Shown here: one piece after another, positions 1 through 9,919 of the stretch
Layout: the number at the start of each line of letters is the position of its first letter
Numbering within the stretch: the first letter of the stretch is position 1
Assembly: GCA_026120185.1 (NCBI GenBank)
Contig: JANUWF010002280.1
Coordinates: 62,001-126,000 of the forward strand
Reading direction: 5' to 3'
Source: Voacanga thouarsii
Lineage: Eukaryota > Streptophyta > Magnoliopsida > Gentianales > Apocynaceae
Length of the DNA stretch: 64,000 nt
Notes under the pieces: generated by a model
Databases searched by the model: none
Told to the model about the DNA's origin: nothing
Seen by the model: only the letters and a program-made list of their open reading frames with translations
Program-made: the position numbers and the translations under genes

Positions 1-1074
1 ATGGATTAATTAATTATTCAGGACCTGGGTTCAGTTTGAATAATTAGAAAATTAATCGGGACTTAAACTAGAGGAAAATAATTATTACTTAATTATTTAT
101 TAGGTTATTTATTTAATTAAATCCCAAGAAATAAATAATTAATATTTTAATTATTTTTTGGTTCATTTGGGTTATTAATTATTTATTGGGTTATTTATTT
201 AATCCCAAGAAAAATAATTAATGTTTATTATTTTGGATTTTTCGGGTCCAAGAAAAATAATAAATATTATTTTGGCCCAATAGCCTGGACCATAGGATTT
301 TTTCAGACACAGTTTGGAAAAGTTTAGGGTGAAGTTAAAATTTATTTTGTATATAATATTCGGGTATTAAATCCCGGAAATTTTATTTTTATTAAAATAA
401 TTATTTTTGGTTTCATGACTCTTGATTTTCTGTGTGGAAAAATAAAAGAAAAGAAGAAAAAGTAAAAAGAAAATAAAATATTTTTCGGTGACTCTTGGCT
501 CTCTCTCTCTCTCTCGTGATTTTCCTTCTTCTGGCTTTTGGTTTTGAAACCAAAGGAAGCCAACCGAGAGGACATTTATGTCCCTTGATTTTCTAGCTTC
601 TGGATTTGGTCATATCAAGGTTCATCGGTTCACTGGGTTTGCTTCTTCTGGGTTGTCTATAAATAGCCGAGATAATGAAACCAGAGGATGTGTGCAAAGG
701 AAAAACCAGTGAAAGACGTGGAGAAAAAACTGAGTGATCATTTTTCTTCTCATCCTAAATTGACTGCTCACCAACGAATTTAGGCAGTGGTCATATTCCG
801 TGAATTAAAAAGTTAGCATTAATTTTCCATCAGAGGAAGAAATGCAGTGAACTGGACAGTGGAAGCTTCACTGGTGTTCATGGATGCAGTGCACTGGACG
901 TTGAAGGAAGAAGCTGTTTTTTGAGCTTCAATTGATTCAACCTCATTCTTCAAGTTTTAAAGGCTCCAAGAGGTATGTTTTCATCCCACCATGCTGCTCC
1001 AATACTCTGTTATATTCATGTTCTTCCATTTTTATCCACTGAAGTTTGCATGCTCTGTATATGTCAATCCTTCA
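1..1074 (+). repeat. Family A copia LTR, right part, probably a solo LTR inside the pol of A'
   Basis: The sequence matches the right half of the complete family-A LTRs at 20767-22811 and 24914-27038, including the terminal block ending in CCTTCA at 1074. The left half lies outside the window. Immediately after it comes reverse transcriptase coding sequence in mid-domain, with no primer-binding site, leader or gag. This is what a solo LTR inserted in an older pol gene looks like. The target duplication cannot be checked because the left end is missing. It resembles the solo copies much more than it resembles the divergent 3' LTR of A' (2543-2710 plus 31688-33331), so it is probably not the 5' LTR of A'. 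Confidence 0.8.
658..665 (+). promoter_or_regulatory. TATA box of the family A LTR promoter
   Basis: TATAAATA lies in the right half of the LTR, about 410 bp before the LTR end. The solo LTR at 24914-27038 has the same motif in the same context (26653-26660). This is the expected position for the U3 promoter of a copia LTR. Confidence 0.5.
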
Positions 1075-2521
1075 AAAACCCATAGGGTGTAAGTGGGTAT
1101 ACAAGAGAAAGAGGGGAATAGATGGGAAGGTGAAAACCTTCAAAGCTAGGCTTGTAGCGAAAGGGTATACTCAGAAAGAGGGAATCGATTATGAGGAAAC
1201 TTTTTCCCCAGTAGCCATGTTTAAATCCATCCGTATCCTCCTTACCATCGCATGTCATTATGACTACGAGATATGACAAATGGATGTCAAGACGGCATTT
1301 TTAAATGGCCATCTTAATGAAGACATCTATATGCCCTAACCGGAAGGTTTTGTTGCTGAAGGCCGAGAGTATATAGTTTGCAAGCTTAAGAAGTCCATTT
1401 ATGGACTTAAACAGGCATCAAGGGTATGGAACATTCGTTTTGATGAGACTGTAAAGTCTTATGATTTTGTTCAAAACGATGATTAACCATGCGTTTACAG
1501 GAAACTTGAAGGTATTAATGTGATTTTTCTTGTCTTGTATGTGGATGATATTCTACTCATTGGAAATGATGTAGGGTCATTATCATCTACAAAGGTATGG
1601 CTGTCTACTCAATTCAGTATGAAGGACTTGGGAGAAGCCAGCTACATTCTCGGGATTAGACTTCTTAGAAATAGGAAGCAGAGAATGTTAGGATTATCCC
1701 AAGCGGCATATATTGACAAGATGCTGGCTAGGTATAACATGGACTCATGCAAGGGAGCTCTAATCCCTTGCAAACATATGTTGTCATTTTCTTCAAGGGA
1801 TTGTCCTAAGTCTCAAGAAGAAAAGGACAGGATGAGTAAGATTCTCTATACTTCAGCTGTGGCAAGTCTCATGTACGCCATGCTGTGTACTAGGCCAGAT
1901 ATCTGCTTTGCCGCAGGATTGGTTAGCAGATATCAGTCAAACCCTGGGGAGGTTTATTGGCAAGTTGTAAAGCATATTCTCAAGTACCTCAAGGGAACGA
2001 GAGATTATATGCTAGTTTTCAGGGCTGATAACTTGGTTCCTATAGGATACACAGACTCAAACTTCTAGGCGGATAAGGATGAAAGAAAATCCACTAGTGG
2101 ATATGTCTTCACCTTGTCTGGAGGAGCCATTTCATGGAGGAGTATCAAGCAATCTTACATTGCTGACTCAACCATGGAAGCTGAGTATGTGGCAACTTCG
2201 GAGGCATCCAAAGAAGTAGTCTGGCTCCGAAAGTTCCTTTCAAAACTTGGAATTGTGCCACGCATGGACAGACTGATTGTGATGTATAGCGACAACACTG
2301 GAGTAGTATCACAATCAAAAGAACCTAGGAACCACAAGAGGGGGAAGCGTATCAGAGGAAGTACCACCTGATCCGGGATTTCATCCAGAGACGGGAAGTC
2401 GTGGTGGAACAAATTGCTTCTAAAAATAATCTAGCAGATCCATTCACCAAGTCTTTGGCTGAGAGAGTCTTCAAGAGACACTTAGACGCCATAGGGGTGA
2501 GCACCTACGGACTTACTTAGT
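1075..2521 (+). pseudogene. A' copia pol remnant: reverse transcriptase and RNase H
   Basis: This codes for the C-terminal half of a Ty1/copia polyprotein that copied element RNA into DNA in cytoplasmic particles. The first visible residues are [12 protein letters not shown] of the RT fingers. The active-site motif YVDD is intact at 1538-1549. RNase H follows from about 1980 and includes the DSTMEAEYVATSEA region. One frame runs through most of it. It is broken by TGA at 1274-1276, TAA near 1336, TAA near 1483 and TAG near 2066, and the last part is frameshifted after about 2340. Gag, protease and integrase lie outside the window or are lost. The protein is closely related to that of A'' on the minus strand at 36176-37150. 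It cannot be functional. Confidence 0.92.
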
Positions 2522-2527
2522 CTTAGA

Positions 2528-2542
2528 GTGCAAGTGAGAGAT
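2528..2542 (+). other. Polypurine tract of A'
   Basis: GTGCAAGTGAGAGAT lies immediately before the LTR start TGTTGGGA. The mirrored position in A'' (35955-35969, minus strand) has the related GTGCAAGTGGGAGAT. This is the plus-strand primer site of the element. Confidence 0.75.
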
Positions 2543-2710
2543 TGTTGGGATGTATGCCCTCTTAGACTAAGTTTCTGATGTAAAAATCGAATGTTTTAAT
2601 AAAAGAATTTATTTTCAAAAATTATTTGTGAATTTACGATTTTATTTGTACACGATTACATTTGGAAAAGACCCATTGTGTTTAAGTAAGTGGTCCATGT
2701 GAATAGAGAT
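2543..2710 (+). repeat. A' 3' LTR, left segment (interrupted by element B)
   Basis: The segment starts TGTTGGGATGTATGCCC right after the polypurine tract and follows the other family-A LTRs up to GAATAGAGAT. There the LTR of element B begins. The continuation is at 31683/31688, where the sequence resumes with CTTTCACAGTAAGGTATGG exactly as in the intact LTRs. The start resembles the known Angela/BARE copia LTR terminus, which is the basis for a tentative clade assignment. Confidence 0.88.
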
Positions 2711-3518
2711 TGTTAGCCCTAAGGGCTTTCTTTTATGTTTTGATTTATGGCAAACGTTGATATAGACTAACGTGTCAATTTATTGTGATAGGACCTGATT
2801 GACCTTTATTCTTCTAAAGTCTTCAGATAAGAATTATTGGTGACTCCTTCATCACTGATTTCAAGATTAGAAGTTCAAATGCAAGTATGAGGAGTTATAT
2901 ATCAAGGAAGCTCTTTATGAAGAATATTAGACTAGGAAGTGTCATTAAGGTATATCTATTATTTCATATGTCCTCTTATCTTTTGATTCATTTGACTTTA
3001 CCTTGAAGCTTCAAATGAGATAATTTTCAAAGTTTTTTAGAATTCATAGAATTTTGGATAGTACAGTTTGAATCCAAAAGGTTTATCCAAAATCCTGTAA
3101 ACCGGGTTGAAAATTGTCTGTCAGGGATGTGCCATTTTGAACTTAACTTTTGGATGAATCTTCGTCCAAAACCCGAGTCCAAAACTTAGATGAGTTTAAG
3201 CTGAAAAATTTATAGCTGTTTTTTTTTATGACCATTGGCACTCCATTTTTTGGCTCTATAAATAGCCTTTAAAGCAAGATTTCAAGTAAGATTTTTGAAA
3301 CATTCATCTTAGAAACACTATTCCTCAATATCTTCAAAAATCTCCTTTTATCTTAGATTCAAAGTAAGTTCATTGTGTATCAAAGATAAAAGTATCTTGT
3401 GGTTTGTATTCGAGAGTATATCTGCTCAAGTAAGTGAGCTTATTTCTGTTCTATTGATTTTTAATTCTCTGTTGTATGTTCAAGGTTGTGTGGTAAAACC
3501 CATAGGGGTGATCCTTGT
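2711..3518 (+). repeat. Element B 5' LTR, left segment
   Basis: This aligns with 30313 to about 31102 of the 3' LTR. It carries the same TATA box and one unit of the 46-48 bp repeat (GTTCAAGGTTGTGTGG). It stops at 3518, where the gypsy LTR TGTGAAACCCC begins. The remainder of this LTR is at 17669-18020. Confidence 0.9.
3257..3264 (+). promoter_or_regulatory. TATA box of the element B 5' LTR
   Basis: TATAAATA in the context GGCTCTATAAATAGCC. The 3' LTR has the identical motif at 30839-30846. Its conservation in both LTRs supports a core promoter role. The element RNA would start some 30 bp downstream. Confidence 0.6.
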
Positions 3519-3771
3519 TGTGAAACCCCAATCAAAACCAACCTTAGAGTAAGGGGGTTGGGATGCATATCATACTTTATATCATGCATAAATATATTTT
3601 TATATGATTTTTATGTGCTTTGGATTTGAGTTTTATTGTTGTGAAGGCTTGTTGGTAAGTATTGCTTGAGAAGGGCAAAAAGGTAATTTTTGGTTGAGAT
3701 GGAAAAAGGGAGATAGCTTGAGGATTGGATAGAAAATAATTTTTGAGGGAAATTAAAAACAAGAGTAGTTG

Positions 3772-3826
3772 TGGTTTAGTGGTTAGAGCCTTAGAATTAA
3801 TTCTTGAGGTCTTAGGTTTAAATTCC
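3772..3826 (+). other. tRNA-like Pol III A-box/B-box module in the element C 5' LTR
   Basis: TGGTTTAGTGGTTAGAGCC (3772-3790) resembles the tRNA A box. GGTTTAAATTCC (3815-3826) resembles a B box at SINE-like spacing. The 3' LTR copy has the better B box GGTTCAAATTCC (13596-13607). No full cloverleaf can be folded by eye, so this is not a functional tRNA. It may be a tRNA-derived SINE piece captured by the LTR. Confidence 0.45.
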
Positions 3827-5454
3827 ATCATAGGAGCTTTAGCTTGGTTAAATTTTATTTTTGCTTAGTAAGTGATAATTTCGGCCTTATGTGCTTAGAA
3901 TAGGGTAGTAATGATGTCCTAAGAGAGACATGTTAGGAGTATCCTCATTTTACTCCCTTAGCCTACTCGAATTTCCTAAGGAGAATTCCTTTTTTTTCCG
4001 TTGATCTTTGATTTTCTTTATTTCTCAACTCCTTAGTTTGATCAAGTTGTTCCAGCCATTTCTTCCCAGAAATTTTAGTAAAGTGCTGTGGCTTTATAGG
4101 ATCAAAATGTCTTAGTGAGAAGCTTCTTATGGTCTGAAAATGTGGAAGAGTTGTGGGAAATTCTAAGCGAAAAAATCCCTCTAGTGAGCTTGCTGAAAAT
4201 TCACTCTAGCTAGTTCATCTTCCTTTATGGAATAAACTGAAATTTTCCAGCTTATTGTGCCTTCAAGGTGTCGAGATTCATAGCTAACATTCTCTCCCAA
4301 ATGCTGCCAGAAAAATGGTCTTTTGGAGCAGCTTACAACCTGAATTCTTTGGCCATTTTCGGACTGCTCAAAGTTGGAGCAAAACCAGGAAAAATTCCTG
4401 TTCAAATTGCAACTTTGAGAGTCCAAAACCAAGCTGTTTTCTTTCAGATTTTGTTCAGCACCTTAGCCATATTTTTCCTCCATGAAGAAGGCTAGAAACC
4501 AGCCTTGAAGACTCCTGAGATTACCCTTCAAACTCTCTGCAAGTTGGCTGGAAAATGGTTGCCGAAAAGCTGTCCAGAAATTCCAGCCAGCGAAAAATCC
4601 TGTGCAGTCCACTGTCCAGCTTTGTTTCCTAATTCTCTTCCAACCGAAACACCACCATTGTTCTGAATAAACTTCCTTTAAACATTCAGTAACTAAGCTC
4701 CATTATTCCCCTTAAGCTTCTACATGAAACTCAGCCATCGCTGCCCCAAAATCTCTCCAACAAATCCCTGCAATCATGCTAGATTGATTACCAAAATTCC
4801 AGCCACCTTTGTTTAGCAACCTTCCATAAAGAATCCCTCGAATAACCAGACTTTTTCTTCACCATTATGCACCTTAGTTTCGGCCACCATAAGCCACCTT
4901 AAACCAGCTTTAATCCCACCGAAAATCTGCTCAAAACAGTCGGCCATGGCAGACTTCCAAGCTTTCCAATAATCAAGATATTCTAGGATATTTAGTTTCC
5001 AAATTTACTTCCTAAAAATATTCTTCAAGGATTTTAACAACTAGCCTTTCCTTTTTCCTTCCAAATCATAGAATCATCTCCCTAAACCCTATAGAAATTC
5101 GGCCGGCCCTAGTACTCACAGAATTTCGGCAGTTGCAAAATCCAATCTCTCAAATTCTTTCAACCTTCAAGAACACACACACTACGCCAAGAACACCTAC
5201 TTCTTCCTTTCACCTAATACCCCTCCAAACCACATCAAACTTTCTCTAAAATCTCCATATTTGACCTACTCACTGCCGTGAGTCCATCAACACCATTCTT
5301 AGCATCAAACTCTACAAATCAACTCGTTACTTCAGATCAAAACCAGAAAATTCTGCGAAGGTTCAAGAACACCTTCAAGGTAGGTTTGTTCTAGCAACTT
5401 CATCTTCTTCAATCTTGATCTCTAGTGAGAATATATGTGGATGGACATGCTAAT

Positions 5455-5456
<2 letters not shown>

Positions 5457-5502
<46 letters not shown>
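5457..5502 (+). repeat. CT dinucleotide microsatellite in the C 5' LTR
   Basis: A run of TC/CT dinucleotides of about 45 bp. The equivalent run in the 3' LTR is at about 15238-15278 and differs slightly in length and flank. Confidence 0.95.
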
Positions 5503-5504
<2 letters not shown>

Positions 5505-7887
5505 CCGAAACCCTCTCTCTTGGCCGAATGGCTTTTCTCCCATGGTCATGCTTTCTCCATCTCCCTTGGACGAATATAGGCATCTAGGAATTGAGATCCA
5601 TTCTAAACTCCTTCATGGCATTCATCAACCAAGTAAGTGCCTTCAATCTTTCTTTTAAACCTAGATTCATGTCTCTAGGATGATGTTGTTAGAAGGTGGA
5701 TGGCGATAGGATTTGAGCATATATATTGTTGAGATTGAAGCATGAATATATGTTTGATTGTGAAGGAGATGGAATTTATGCATAGAAGGATTATCTTGGA
5801 TGATTGTATGATGATTTGAGGTTGATGCATGTCATAGGTAGTATTTGTGATGAAGTATGCTAGAGATTATGTCACCTTTGGTGAATAGGATTTATATTCA
5901 TGTTGGATTATTGAAGCCATGATCATATTTATGCTAGTAGAGGTTAGATCATGCATTGATAAATTTAGATCTATGCTTATATGCATGATATGGATGATTT
6001 GATGAATTGAAGGATTGTATATATTCTTGATTGTAGTTAGCCATAGAAATTTGATCATGGCCTAATTGTCCCTAAGCTAATTTTATTTCATGAATAAAAT
6101 ATTTAATGATATAATTTTGCTAGTAATTTCGAAAAAACCCTAGGAAGGGTAGATTTGGATTTGTATATATATAAACGATATTTTAGTCAAATAAATAATA
6201 ATTTTTTCTAGAAAAATAAAATATATAAATATTATTTAAAATAATGAAATCAATTCAAGCCTTTTATGGAAATAATTATAATTAGTTAAATATTTATTAC
6301 TAAAAAAATTTAATTATTATCTATGAATCAAAACCCATTAAGAATTTATTTATTATTGCTCAAGCAAGATTCATTAAATTTATTTTCAACTAATTTTAGC
6401 TACCAATTATTTTCTAACAACTAAATTATTAATAAATCAATATTTTATTTAATACTACCTAGGACTCTTGACCAAATAAACTCTAAATTTTTTTTAACAA
6501 GATTTAAACTTTCAACTTATTAGAATTTATTTCTCAAAACCATTAATTATTTTAAATATCAAATTAGACTCAACCTATAAACCTATTTATTTATTGTTTG
6601 GCCTTAAAGCTTGGGACACTAGGATCATGATAGTTGTAAGTTGAGTTGATTTAAAATTGAGAAAGTCGATTATGGCTTGAAATTGATTGTGATTTATATT
6701 TGGCCATGCGGGGCTAGGTCAGCTGTTGGAGACCGTTTATTGTGAGTAAGAATCAGGTAAGCTCCTGCATAAAACCTGTTTGATGTGAAATGTTTTCCTT
6801 ATGGCAAGCTAAATGTAGAGTGTTTGGACACTCATTTATGTAAAGGCAATTGAGGGTTGAATTCTTTCTTATTTCAAACATTTGAATTATTTAAAACCTA
6901 ATGAGCAGATTTACTTAAACTCAAAACTCTTTCTATAACTGATTTTGTCAAAGACTTTGGAAAACCCTTAAATTGCCATTTTTATGTGGAACAGTGTTTT
7001 GTTCATTTTATCCCAAGTGGGAAACGTCGTTGAGTACTCAATAAGGGTGGACTACTAGGACTAGTTTTTGAGGGGTTAGGGTAAGTCTCTCAGTAGGTGG
7101 CTACCTCTGAGGGGTGAGTCCTTCCTGGATAGGACGTCAGTCCAGTAGGTCGTGCCGGTCCGAGCTAGCAGTTTGTTTTTCAGTCAAGTGACTGTGTTTT
7201 GCCAGAATGGACACCCGGTTGTTGTTTGGGTATAGAGAAGGAGAAGTATCTTGCCCAGTAGGCCGATCACCTATTGTTGCCAGTCTGCACAAAGTGTGGC
7301 ATTTTGACCGGCGATATGCACAAAGTGTGCCATGATGACCATACGGTTATGGGGCCCAACGTGTGGTAACCCATGACCACTTCTTTTGAGTGGTTGATTT
7401 TATTGATTATTTATGATTGAAAAAGCTAAAACGCCACTCTTACTTTTAACTAATGTTTATTATTTGCCTGTAATTTCTTATAAAGAATTTTTATACTTTG
7501 CATCCACGAACTGTTTTCTCCCGACACTTAAGCACACACAGACTTACTGAGATTTCTGTCTCACCACCATTTTACCATGATTCTGGTCGATCCTACTGTA
7601 AGGATGAGTAGCTAGATTTTGCTTGCTTGGGAGAATTTTCTAATGATTATTTTGTGTAATGCTTGGGAAGATGAGAGTGGATGAATTTTATTACGAATTT
7701 ATTTTGGGTATTCTTGGATTGGTTTCTTGGATTTATTATTATTTTATTGGATGTAGTAAACTTTGAGTTCAAGTATCATTTTTATTTCTACTATTTTATT
7801 TGTGCGACCTAGTTATAAAGACCTCTTGTCCTTTGGATAGGGCGACATCCCCGGCCCTGGTGGGCCTAGGTAGCGCGGTGTTACAAA

Positions 7888-7899
7888 TGGTATTAGAGC
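7888..7899 (+). other. Primer-binding site of element C
   Basis: TGGTATTAGAGC lies two bases after the 5' LTR end. It differs by one base from the initiator-Met tRNA primer site TGGTATCAGAGC seen in element B at 18023-18034. The difference is another C-to-T change. Confidence 0.8.
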
Positions 7900-8021
7900 C
7901 TAGGTTTAGGCAATTAATGATCGTATATGTGATATTTATTTAAGGTCAAATCTTTATCTAACCTATCTTATTGATGTTGTAGGATGGTTAGGATGCTTAG
8001 GACCGCGAGGAAAGGACAGAA

Positions 8022-8447
8022 ATGGCACCCGCCTATCCTTATATATCAGGAAGGCCTTCAGTTCCCCAACTTGCCTCTCAGCCAGTTATCCCTATGGAAG
8101 ATAGCAGTGACGATAAGGTCCAGATCATTGAGCCACCCTCGATTCCGGTGATAGACATAAGCTCTGACAATGAGGATGAGGTGATGATAGTGGAGCCTGA
8201 ACCCCACCCTCCTAATCCCGAGGTGGACTTAGCAGCAGATAGTGATGACTCAGGGGAGATAGACTATGAGTCTCCACCTAGGCCTTCTTTCATCCCTTCC
8301 TTCAGCCGAGTTGAGCCCGGAGAGAGTTCTAGGCACCTTGGGAAGGAGCCAATGGAGGGATTTGTTTGCGGGGATGGGGTGGATTTTTCTAAGAACATTG
8401 GGGGTTGGTTGTATGAGGCTGATGATGAGGGTTCTGATAAGGATTAG
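8022..8447 (+). CDS. Leader ORF of element C, acidic protein with SUMO-interaction-like motifs
   Basis: This is a complete 141-residue reading frame between the primer site and gag. Its ATG sits in a good context (AGAAATGGC). The product is acidic and proline/serine rich. Residues 34-58 hold three hydrophobic patches, each followed by acidic residues: VQIIEP, VIDISSDNEDE and VMIVEPE. The second looks like a textbook SUMO-interacting motif. I recognise no enzymatic domain. Unlike gag and integrase next door, this frame has no stop or shift. The nearby start of gag uses a similar sequence (ATAGCACCC where this has ATGGCACCC). The role is unknown. It might be an accessory protein of the element, or an old N-terminal part of gag. 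Confidence 0.55.
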   Translation: MAPAYPYISGRPSVPQLASQPVIPMEDSSDDKVQIIEPPSIPVIDISSDNEDEVMIVEPEPHPPNPEVDLAADSDDSGEIDYESPPRPSFIPSFSRVEPGESSRHLGKEPMEGFVCGDGVDFSKNIGGWLYEADDEGSDKD

Positions 8448-8705
8448 AGAGCTAGGAGTTATTCTGTTTTGGATGATTATTTATTTATTGTCTTTTGAGA
8501 ACTAGTATGTCAAAGATTTTTAAATCTATGTTCTGATCACAATTTTGGATTTATGCAAATCAACTTTTTTTCTCGAATTTATGAGCAACCCTTTTAAATA
8601 AGTTACATCTGATTGCTTCTACTTATACTTGGCTATGTATGCATGCATCACTAAACTGATTTAATTCTTAAGTGCATACACTTAACATTTGGGGTATGGT
8701 TTAGA

Positions 8706-9905
8706 ATAGCACCCAAGCGTCGTGCAGCTTCTTCGGGCAGAAGGTTTCTGGAGGCAGATCAGGTGGCACCAGAAGTTGAGACTGAGCAGATGCAATCACC
8801 CAATTAGGGTAATGGGCATAGTGATCCCGAGATGGGAATGGGGTCCGATGCCCCGGTTGATGTGTCAATGGGCCAGACACTCAGTAAGGTGGCCGAGATC
8901 CTGCAAACCTTGACCGAGCGTAGGAACCCTAGAGGGGAAGATGAGGCGTTAGAGAGGTTCTTGAAGTTTCAACCACCCGTCTATATGGGTGAAGCTGAAC
9001 AAGACCAGAAGGCAGAGCAATGGGTTGAGCAAATGGAGGACATTTTCGCAATGCTCCATTACACTGAGGAGCGGATGGTTAAGTTTGCGGCTTTCCGATT
9101 GAGAGGACCAGCCCGGGAATGGTGGTAGCAAGTTCAGGATGACTAGGCAATGAACGAGCAGGAATGGACGTGGTCTAACTTTGTTGAAGTCTTCAAAGCT
9201 GAGTACATTCCCCTGTGGATCATGGAGAAATGGGAGGATGAATTTCAGAATTTGAGGCAGGTCAGTGGCTCAATATGCGGCGCGATTCACTCAATTGTCG
9301 AAATACTGCCGGAGGTTGGTGGATACCGAGTAGAATAGGATGAGGCAGTTCGTTAAGGGGTTACGACTGCAGCTGAGGAGAGCGTTGGCACCTGCTCCAC
9401 CAACTACTTATTCAGGGGCTGTGGACGCAGCCACCGAACGGAGAATGAGGACTGCAGCAGGATGGTGGCAAAGCCCTTCCAGCCGCTAAGACAGCTGCAG
9501 GGACATTTCCCGAAACCGCAACCTCACAAGCGCCTTGCCAATCATCAATGGCAGAACCGGGGAAAGCAAGCCCGGACAGCACCAGGTGGACCCGCACCGA
9601 ATCTCCCATCCTATAGGCAGTGTGGAAGGAAAGGCCACACCGAAAAGAATTGTTGGTATAAGAGTGGAGAAAGAAAATGCTATCATTGTGGTGACCCGAA
9701 CTACCTGAGGAATGCTTGCCCCAAGTTGCACCGAGTCGGGCAAGGAAACCCTGCTCAGAACCCGGGGCCCAACCGAGCCAACACCACGGTAGCATCCGGG
9801 AGTGGAGCACCGAAGTCGCAAGTGAAGGCTAAGGTGTTCGCTTTCAACAGAGAGGAAGTTGGGGATGATGTAGAGATGGTAGAAGGTACGTTCACTATTC
9901 AAGGA
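8706..9905 (+). pseudogene. Element C gag (capsid and nucleocapsid), broken
   Basis: This would encode the structural Gag protein that forms the particle and binds element RNA. The frame starts APKRRAASS after ATA (8706-8708), which seems to be a lost ATG. The gypsy-type capsid core is recognisable in the region GPAREWW and WTWSNFVEVFKAEYIP. The nucleocapsid has two CCHC knuckles, and each has lost a ligand. The first has Tyr (TAT, 9612-9614) instead of Cys, in YRQCGRKGHTEKNC. The second has Tyr (TAC, 9702-9704) instead of His, in CYHCGDPNYLRNAC. In-frame TAG codons near 8803, 9126 and 9143, plus frameshifts near 9300, 9400-9460 and 9905, rule out a product. Confidence 0.88.
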
Positions 9906-9919
9906 CGTTCGTTAATGCT

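Larger units (their letters stand above)
3519..7885 (+). repeat. Element C 5' LTR
   Basis: This long direct repeat is matched along its whole length by 13300-17668, with scattered substitutions and small indels. It begins TGTGAAACCCC and ends GGTGTTACA just before the primer-binding site. It contains a tRNA-like module (3772-3826), a CT microsatellite (5457-5502) and an AT-rich stretch near 6060-6600. Near 7285-7335 a short CACAAAGTGTG motif occurs twice. There is no ORF in it that I would call a gene. Confidence 0.9.

Noticed and set aside
1..1074. Treating 1-1074 as the 5' LTR of A'
   Set aside because: It is much closer to the solo LTRs than to the A' 3' LTR, and it abuts RT in mid-domain with no primer site or leader. 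A separate insertion fits better, though a large internal deletion cannot be fully excluded.
3772..3826. Calling the tRNA-like module a tRNA gene
   Set aside because: No acceptor stem or anticodon loop pairs by eye, and the 5' copy has a weak B box. It is kept only as a promoter-like module.
9412..9902. Minus-strand open frames of 130-140 codons opposite gag of element C
   Set aside because: The plus strand has recognisable zinc knuckles and capsid sequence. The minus-strand frames are shadows.
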